Origin: Paracoccus kondratievae | Lineage (GTDB): Bacteria; Pseudomonadota; Alphaproteobacteria; Rhodobacterales; Rhodobacteraceae | Direction of reading: 5' to 3' | NCBI RefSeq assembly: GCF_009301415.1 | Contig: NZ_CP045074.1 | Location: 1-64,000, forward strand | DNA length: 64,000 bases | In this document: positions 58,802-64,000 of the stretch, one piece after another | Numbering within the stretch: position 1 is the stretch's first letter | How the letters are laid out: every line of letters starts with the position of its first letter | The notes under the pieces: model-generated | The model's input: the letters and a program-made list of their open reading frames with translations, nothing else | Databases searched by the model: none | Told to the model about the DNA's origin: nothing | Program-made: the position numbers and the translations under genes

Positions 58802-60643
58802 ATGAGCGAGACGATCCGGCTGACCGCAGCCCAGGCCATGGCGCGCTGGCTGTCGGTGCAGATGACCGAAGAGGGCGAGCGTTTCATCGAGGGTGTCTGG
58901 GCGATCTTTGGTCATGGCAATGTGGCGGGCCTTGGTGAGGCGCTGCATGGCATCGGCGACGCGCTGCCGACCTGGCGCGGCCAGAACGAACAGACCATGG
59001 CACATGCTGCCATCGCCTATGCCAAGGCCAAGAAGCGACGTCGTGCCATGGCGGTCACAAGCTCGATCGGGCCGGGGGCAACCAATATGGTCACTGCAGC
59101 CGCGCTGGCCCATGTCAACCGCCTGCCCGTGCTGTTCATTCCCGGCGATGTCTTTGCGGGGCGTCGTCCTGATCCGGTGTTGCAGCAGGTCGAGGATTTT
59201 GACGATGGCACGGTCAGCGCCAATGACTGTTTCCGCCCGGTCAGCCGCTATTTCGACCGTATCCAGCGTCCTGAGCAGCTGTTGACTGCTTTGCCGCGCG
59301 CGCTGCGGGTGATGACTGATCCGGCAAATTGCGGGCCGGTCACGCTGGCCTTTTGTCAGGACGTGCAGGCCGAGGCTTTTGACTGGCCGCTGGGGTTCTT
59401 TGAGCCGAAAGTCTGGCATATCCGCCGGCCTGAACCCGATGCGGGTGAACTGGCCGAAGTTACGGAGCTGATCCGTGCTGCGCGTGCGCCGGTGTTCGTC
59501 TGTGGGGGTGGGGTGATTTATTCGGGGGCAGAGGCGGTGCTGGCGGATTTTGCCTCGCATCACGGTATCCCGGTGATCGAGACCCAGGCCGGCAAATCGG
59601 CTTTGGCCCAGGCGCATCCGATGAACTATGGCGCTGTCGGTGTCGATGGTTCGGCGGCGGCGAATGCGCTGGCGGCCGAGGCGGATCTGGTTATCGGCAT
59701 CGGCACCCGGTTTCAGGATTTCACCACTGGCTCCTGGGCGCTTTTTGCCAATCCTGCCCGACGCCTGGTATCGATCAACGTTCAGCCCTATGACGCGGGC
59801 AAGCATGGCGCGACCGCTCTGGTCGCGGATGCGAAGGTCGCGCTGGAGAAGCTGGGCGCGCTGCTTGGCGATTATCGCGCCGGCAACGCCGATCCCAGGC
59901 TGCGCGCTGATTGGCTTGCGGCGGTCGATGCCCATTGCGCCGCACCTGCCGAGGGGAATGCGCTGCCGACCGATGCTCAGGTCATCGGCGCGGTTCAGCG
60001 TGCGGCACCCGAAGCAATCGCCATGTGCGCGGCTGGCACCATGCCCGGGGCGCTGAAGCTGCTGTGGCAACCCTCGCAGGGCGGTTATCATATGGAGTAC
60101 GGCTATTCCTGCATGGGCTATGAGATTGCCGGGGCCATGGGGTTGAAGCTTGCTTTGCCCGACCGCGAGGTGGTCTGCTTTGTCGGGGATGGCAGCTATA
60201 TGATGGCCAACAGCGAGTTGGCGACGGCTGTGATGCTGAAGGTGCCATTTACCGTCGTGCTGACCGATAACCGTGGCTACGGCTGCATCAACCGGCTGCA
60301 GATCGCCTGCGGGGGTGAAGAGTTCAACAACATGTATGTGGACTGCAATGTCGAAGAGCAGCCGCAGATCGACTTTGTCGCCCATGCTGCCTCGATGGGG
60401 GCACATGCGGTGAAGGCGCAGGGGATCAGTGATCTTGAGGCCCAGATCGCTGCGGCACGCGGGCGCAACATTCCCACGGTCATCGTTATCGACACCACCG
60501 CCGAGCCCGGCCCCGGCGATGGTCTTGCCGGTGCAGGTCACTGGTGGGACGTCGCCGTCCCCGAGGTCGGAGCATCTGACAAGCTTAGGGCGGCGCGCGA
60601 ACAATATGAAACCTGGCTGCAAAAACAGCAGATTGCGAACTGA
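58802..60643 (+). CDS. iolD: 3D-(3,5/4)-trihydroxycyclohexane-1,2-dione hydrolase IolD
   Basis: A 613-residue ThDP enzyme that opens the ring of trihydroxycyclohexane-dione to 5-deoxyglucuronate. Family features are an N-terminal FGHGNVAGLGEAL, SSIGPGATNMVTAAALA, and the ThDP motif GDGSYMMANSELATAVM (about 463-479) with TDNRGYGCINRLQ. ATG 58802 has AAGGAGAGAAGG before it. The upstream open frame extends through the repeat and is not coding. It follows iolC by 136 bases. Confidence 0.95.
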   Translation: MSETIRLTAAQAMARWLSVQMTEEGERFIEGVWAIFGHGNVAGLGEALHGIGDALPTWRGQNEQTMAHAAIAYAKAKKRRRAMAVTSSIGPGATNMVTAAALAHVNRLPVLFIPGDVFAGRRPDPVLQQVEDFDDGTVSANDCFRPVSRYFDRIQRPEQLLTALPRALRVMTDPANCGPVTLAFCQDVQAEAFDWPLGFFEPKVWHIRRPEPDAGELAEVTELIRAARAPVFVCGGGVIYSGAEAVLADFASHHGIPVIETQAGKSALAQAHPMNYGAVGVDGSAAANALAAEADLVIGIGTRFQDFTTGSWALFANPARRLVSINVQPYDAGKHGATALVADAKVALEKLGALLGDYRAGNADPRLRADWLAAVDAHCAAPAEGNALPTDAQVIGAVQRAAPEAIAMCAAGTMPGALKLLWQPSQGGYHMEYGYSCMGYEIAGAMGLKLALPDREVVCFVGDGSYMMANSELATAVMLKVPFTVVLTDNRGYGCINRLQIACGGEEFNNMYVDCNVEEQPQIDFVAHAASMGAHAVKAQGISDLEAQIAAARGRNIPTVIVIDTTAEPGPGDGLAGAGHWWDVAVPEVGASDKLRAAREQYETWLQKQQIAN

Positions 60644-60654
60644 GGTTTACAGGA

Positions 60655-61551
60655 ATGATCCTTTTCGGCACCAACCCCATCGCCTGGGCCAATGACGATG
60701 ACCAGCGCATCGGCGCCCATATCCCGACCGAGCAGATCCTGCGTGAAGCGGGCCAGATCATCGGCTTTGACGGGATCGAGAATGGCCATCGCTGGCCCGA
60801 TGATCCGGTCGCGCTCAAGGAGCTTCTGGGCAGCTATGGGCTGAAGTTCATCTCGGGCTGGTATTCGACCTCGCTGCTGACCCGCTCGGTCGGTGAAGAG
60901 ATCGCGGCGGTGCAGGGGCATCTGGCCAAGCTCAAGGCCAATGGCTGCAGGGTCTGCATCGTCTGCGAATGCTCGAATACCGTTCACGGCAGCCCTGACA
61001 CCCCGGTCAATGCCCGCCCGCGCCTGTCGGACGCTGAGATGGCCGGGTTCGGCCGCAAGATGGAAGAGTTCGCCCGCTATCTGGCAGATGAAGGCATCAC
61101 GCTGGCCTATCACCACCACATGGGCACCGTGGTCGAGAGCCCTGAAGAGATCGACGCCTTCATGGCTGCGACCGGTCCGGCAACGCATCTGCTGTTTGAT
61201 ACGGGGCATTGCACCTTTGGCGGTGGTGATCCCGAGGCGGTCCTGCGTAAACATGTCGCCCGTGTTGCGCATTTCCACGCCAAGAACATCCGTCGCCCGG
61301 TGACCGAAGCCGTACGCGCCGAGGATATGAGCTTTATTCAGGGCGTTCTGGCCGGGGCCTTTACGGTGCCGGGCGATCCCGAAGGCGCGATTGACTTTCA
61401 GCCGTTGCTGCGCATCCTTGCCGAGGCCGGCTATGGCGGCTGGCTGGTGATCGAGGCCGAACAGGACCCCGAAAAGCGCAACCCGCTGGAATATCAGTCG
61501 ATGGGGCTGAGGGCGCTTAAGGACATGGCGCAGGCCGCCGGGCTGCACTAG
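60655..61551 (+). CDS. iolE: Inosose dehydratase IolE
   Basis: A 298-residue TIM barrel that dehydrates 2-keto-myo-inositol. The start FGTNPIAWANDD is characteristic of IolE. The metal-site residues lie in ITLAYHHHMGTVVES, FDTGHCTFGGG, VAHFHAKNIR and LVIEAEQDP. It begins 11 bases after iolD. Confidence 0.95.
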   Translation: MILFGTNPIAWANDDDQRIGAHIPTEQILREAGQIIGFDGIENGHRWPDDPVALKELLGSYGLKFISGWYSTSLLTRSVGEEIAAVQGHLAKLKANGCRVCIVCECSNTVHGSPDTPVNARPRLSDAEMAGFGRKMEEFARYLADEGITLAYHHHMGTVVESPEEIDAFMAATGPATHLLFDTGHCTFGGGDPEAVLRKHVARVAHFHAKNIRRPVTEAVRAEDMSFIQGVLAGAFTVPGDPEGAIDFQPLLRILAEAGYGGWLVIEAEQDPEKRNPLEYQSMGLRALKDMAQAAGLH

Positions 61552-61561
61552 ACTCGGGGCC

Positions 61562-61747
61562 ATGCTGGTCGATCCGAAACACCCGTTTTTCCGCCCCCTC
61601 TGGGTCCGTGTCCTTTGTGCCCTGCTGCCTCTGCTTTGGGCTGGGGTCGAGCTGTCTACCGGCTCGATCTTCTGGACAATCCTGTTCGGGGCGGCGGGGA
61701 TCTATCTTTTCGTGACGCTTTTTCTGAACCGCGGCGAGGACAGATGA
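61562..61747 (+). CDS. 61-residue membrane protein between iolE and iolB
   Basis: A short protein with two hydrophobic stretches: VRVLCALLPLLWAGVEL (about residues 15-31) and IFWTILFGAAGIYLFVTLFL (about 36-55). It has a charged C-terminus NRGEDR. It starts ten bases after iolE, and its stop overlaps the iolB start by four bases (ATGA), which supports real translation. GGGGCC before ATG is a weak ribosome site. I do not recognise a family; the position suggests an operon-linked membrane helper. Confidence 0.65.
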   Translation: MLVDPKHPFFRPLWVRVLCALLPLLWAGVELSTGSIFWTILFGAAGIYLFVTLFLNRGEDR

Positions 61748-62559
61748 AACTCTTGCGTAAACCGGCCGGCCAGCACGGTCTTGTCCACCATATCACCCCC
61801 GAAAATGCGGGCTGGTCCTATGTCGGCTTTGATCTGTGGCGGCTTGAGCCGGGCGAGGTGGCCAGCGGCCAGACCGGTGGCAATGAAGCGATCCTTGTCA
61901 TCGTCGAAGGCAAGGCCCGCGTCAGCGGCGCCGGTCAGGATTGGGGTGAGATGGGCGAGCGGATGGACGTCTTTGAAAAGACACCGCCCCATTGCCTGTA
62001 TCTGCCCGATGGCAGCGAATGGAGGGCCGAGGCGACCACGCCGCTGACGCTGGCCGTCTGCCTGGCCCCCGGCAAGGGCGGTCATGCGCCCCGCCGTATC
62101 GGTCCCGAAGGCATCACCCTGACCCAGCGCGGACAGGGCGCGAATACCCGCTTTATCAACAATATCGCCATGGAGGCCGAAGATTGCTGCGACAGCCTTC
62201 TGGTTACCGAGGTCTTTACCCCGGATGGAAACTGGTCGAGCTATCCGCCGCATCGCCATGATGAAGATGACTTTCCCCGGATGACCTATCTTGAGGAAAG
62301 TTATTATCACCGGCTGAATCCGGCGCAGGGTTATGGCATCCAGCGCGTCTTTACCGATGATGGCAGCCTTGATGAGACCATGGCGGTCCAGAACCATGAT
62401 GTGGTGCTGGTACCGCGTGGGCATCACCCCTGCGGCGTGCCCTATGGCTATGAGATGTATTACCTGAACGTCATGGCGGGACCGATCCGCAAATGGCGCT
62501 ATGAGAATCATCCCGATCACGACTGGATCTGGCAGCGCGACAACGCCCCGAAAAATTGA
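61744..62559 (+). CDS. iolB: 5-deoxyglucuronate isomerase IolB
   Basis: A 271-residue cupin-fold isomerase that converts 5-deoxyglucuronate to 5-dehydro-2-deoxygluconate, the IolC substrate. Recognisable parts are HHITPENAGWSYVGFDLWRL, the metal site YPPHRHDEDDFPR, and a C-terminal YGYEMYYLNVMAGP and WRYENHPDHDW. ATG 61744 overlaps the stop of the small membrane protein gene. It is the last recognised iol gene; iolA is not in the window. Confidence 0.95.
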   Translation: MKLLRKPAGQHGLVHHITPENAGWSYVGFDLWRLEPGEVASGQTGGNEAILVIVEGKARVSGAGQDWGEMGERMDVFEKTPPHCLYLPDGSEWRAEATTPLTLAVCLAPGKGGHAPRRIGPEGITLTQRGQGANTRFINNIAMEAEDCCDSLLVTEVFTPDGNWSSYPPHRHDEDDFPRMTYLEESYYHRLNPAQGYGIQRVFTDDGSLDETMAVQNHDVVLVPRGHHPCGVPYGYEMYYLNVMAGPIRKWRYENHPDHDWIWQRDNAPKN

Positions 62560-62610
62560 ACCGGGGTGTTTAGAGGACGCGGATATCCTCTCCTCCGCCG
62601 CGTTCTCTTG

Positions 62611-62650
62611 GCGAAACGCCGAAATAATCGGGCTGATTTCGGCGTTTCGC
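62611..62650. terminator. Perfect 15-bp hairpin after iolB, probable operon terminator
   Basis: GCGAAACGCCGAAAT (62611-62625) and ATTTCGGCGTTTCGC (62636-62650) flank a 10-base loop. It lies 51 bases after the iolB stop. The stem is long and perfect, but only TGCGTTATTAT follows rather than a T-run, so termination or 3'-end protection is possible. Confidence 0.6.
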
Positions 62651-62656
62651 TGCGTT

Positions 62657-62669
62657 ATTATGTCATAAT
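62657..62669. promoter_or_regulatory. 13-bp palindrome upstream of the dipeptide-type binding protein
   Basis: ATTATG-T-CATAAT is a perfect 6-base dyad with one central base, 81 bases before the start codon of the solute-binding gene. It is AT-rich against the background and well placed for an operator. The regulator is unknown. Confidence 0.45.
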
Positions 62670-62750
62670 GACGCCAAATGCAGGCAGAGCACTTGACCTG
62701 TCAGGCAGATTCGTTTGCATCAGGGTATATCTCAAGACATGGGAGGCATT

Positions 62751-64000
62751 ATGTCGCTCTTCTCCACCCGCCTGCTCGCGGCGTCGGCTTTTGCGCTGAT
62801 GGCGGCTGCGCCGCTGCACGCCAAGACTTTCGTCTATTGCTCGGAAGGTTCGCCCGAAGGGTTCGACCCCGCGCCCTATACTTCGGGGACGACCTTCGAC
62901 GCTTCGGGCCATGCGGTTTATAACCGCCTGGTGCAGTTCAAGCCCGGCACGACCGAGATCGAGCCGGCCCTCGCCGAAAGCTGGGAGGTGTCCGAGGACG
63001 GGCTGGAATATACCTTCCACCTGCGCAAGGGCGTCAAGTTCCACTCGAACGACAAGTTCACCCCCTCGCGCGAGTTTAACGCCGACGACGTTATCTTTAC
63101 CTTTGAGCGTCAGGCCAATGCCGACCATCCCTGGCATGAGTATATGGCCGGGATCACCTACGAATATTATTCGTCGATGGAGATGGACAAGCTGATCAAG
63201 TCCATCGAGAAAGTCGATGATTACACGGTGAAATTCACCCTTAACCAGCCCGAGGCGCCTTTCCTCGCCAATGTGGCGATGCCCTTCGTCTCGATCGTCT
63301 CCAAGGAATATGCCGATACGCTGGAAGCCGCTGGCACCCGCGAGGATCTGAACAACACGCCCATCGGCACCGGCCCCTTCAAGTTTGTGGCCTATCAGAA
63401 AGATGCGGTGATCCGTTACCAGAAAAACGCCGATTACTGGGGCGAGGCGCCCAAGATCGACGATCTGGTCTTTGCCATCACCCCCGACGCCTCGGTGCGG
63501 CTGCAAAAGCTCAAGGCTGGCGAATGCCATCTGATGCCTTATCCCGCGCCCGCTGATCTGGACGAAATCCGTGCCGATCCGAACCTCAAGATGGACGAGC
63601 AGGCCGGTCTGAACGTCGGCTATCTGGCCTATAACACCACGGTCGCGCCCTTTGACAACCCGCAGGTCCGCAAGGCGCTGAACATGGCCATGGACAAGCA
63701 GGCGCTGGTCGAGGCCGTCTATCAGGGCAGCGGCGTCGTCGCCAAGAACCCGATCCCGCCGACCATGTGGGGTTATAACGACACGATCGAGGACGACAAA
63801 TACGATCCCGAAGCCGCCAAGAAGATGCTTGAGGAAGCCGGCGTCAAGGATCTGACCATGGAAATCTGGGCCATGCCGGTCCAGCGTCCCTATATGCCAA
63901 ACGCCCGCCGCGCCGCCGAGGTGATGCAAAGCGACTTTGCCAAGGTTGGCGTCAAGGTTGATATCGTCAGCTACGAATGGGGCGAATACCTCAAGAAATC
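62751..64000 (+). CDS. dppA: Dipeptide-type ABC transporter substrate-binding protein (3' end outside window)
   Basis: At least 416 residues of a type II (SBP_bac_5) binding protein. It has a signal peptide MSLFSTRLLAASAFALMAAAPLHA and a mature start KTFVYCSEGSPEGFDPAPYTSGTT like DppA. Further family parts are LAESWEVSEDG, TPIGTGPFKFV and NNPQVRKALN-like DNPQVRKALNMAMDKQALV. GGGAGG precedes ATG 62751; ATG 62739 is in frame but carries the ribosome site inside it. It would bind dipeptides or heme/5-aminolevulinate in the periplasm. The rest of the operon lies beyond the window. Confidence 0.88.
   Translation, partial: MSLFSTRLLAASAFALMAAAPLHAKTFVYCSEGSPEGFDPAPYTSGTTFDASGHAVYNRLVQFKPGTTEIEPALAESWEVSEDGLEYTFHLRKGVKFHSNDKFTPSREFNADDVIFTFERQANADHPWHEYMAGITYEYYSSMEMDKLIKSIEKVDDYTVKFTLNQPEAPFLANVAMPFVSIVSKEYADTLEAAGTREDLNNTPIGTGPFKFVAYQKDAVIRYQKNADYWGEAPKIDDLVFAITPDASVRLQKLKAGECHLMPYPAPADLDEIRADPNLKMDEQAGLNVGYLAYNTTVAPFDNPQVRKALNMAMDKQALVEAVYQGSGVVAKNPIPPTMWGYNDTIEDDKYDPEAAKKMLEEAGVKDLTMEIWAMPVQRPYMPNARRAAEVMQSDFAKVGVKVDIVSYEWGEYLKK

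Noticed and set aside
58598..60622. Very long open frame antisense to iolD (over 670 codons)
   Set aside because: It mirrors a certain gene in GC-rich DNA, has no recognisable domain, and its composition (Gln, Arg and His-rich) is that of a reverse-strand shadow.

Overview
The window is GC-rich, tightly packed chromosomal DNA that looks like a Paracoccus-type alphaproteobacterium (Rhodobacteraceae). This rests on three things: a complete quinohemoprotein amine dehydrogenase (qhp) locus, a red-type RuBisCO operon with cbbX and a divergent cbbR, and an alphaproteobacterial myo-inositol operon in which IolC is fused to a DUF2090 domain. The genus is an inference. I saw no rRNA, tRNA, insertion sequence, phage gene or CRISPR array.

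Layout: (1) 1-4850, malonate use: a truncated GntR regulator (matR-like) diverges from matC-matA-matB. (2) 4912-7269, a Tat-exported amidohydrolase diverges from a LysR regulator. (3) 7266-16876, acetoin/2,3-butanediol: acoX-acoA-acoB-acoC, a short-chain dehydrogenase, an AhpD-like protein, a zinc butanediol dehydrogenase and the activator acoR, all leftward from a textbook sigma-54 promoter. A short sigma-54 (RpoN) paralogue points the other way from the same intergenic region. (4) 16881-24775, a LysR regulator, a complete branched-chain-amino-acid-type ABC importer, a GMC flavin dehydrogenase and a DUF3016 lipoprotein-like or periplasmic protein. (5) 24800-35648, amine oxidation: an aldehyde dehydrogenase, qhpR, then qhpF-E-B-C-D-A leftward and qhpG rightward. 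(6) 35653-45002, a zinc-ribbon microprotein and the Calvin cycle operon cbbF-P-T-A-L-S-X with divergent cbbR. (7) 45120-47039, a GlxA/GbdR-type regulator and a DUF72 protein. (8) 47162-62559, inositol: a LacI regulator, a sugar ABC importer with two paralogous binding proteins, two Gfo/Idh/MocA dehydrogenases, TIM-barrel isomerases, iolC, iolD, iolE, a 61-residue membrane protein and iolB. (9) 62751 to the end, the start of a dipeptide-type solute-binding protein.

The modules fit an organism that uses many small carbon compounds and can also fix CO2. Butanediol stereoisomers would be oxidised to acetoin, which AcoABC cleaves to acetaldehyde and acetyl-CoA. Primary amines would be oxidised in the periplasm by QHNDH, with the aldehyde taken on by a dehydrogenase whose promoter carries the same paired motif as the qhpA/qhpG promoter region. 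Malonate is activated by MatB and decarboxylated by MatA to acetyl-CoA. Inositols pass through IolG, IolE, IolD, IolB and IolC; iolA is not in the window.

The points most worth following up are the RpoN paralogue sharing a control region with the aco operon (together with an altered GAFTGA loop in AcoR), the paired inverted motif shared by the two amine loci, a perfect palindrome covering the ribosome binding site of the LacI gene, and a hairpin-plus-core repeat placed inside both the cbb and iol operons.
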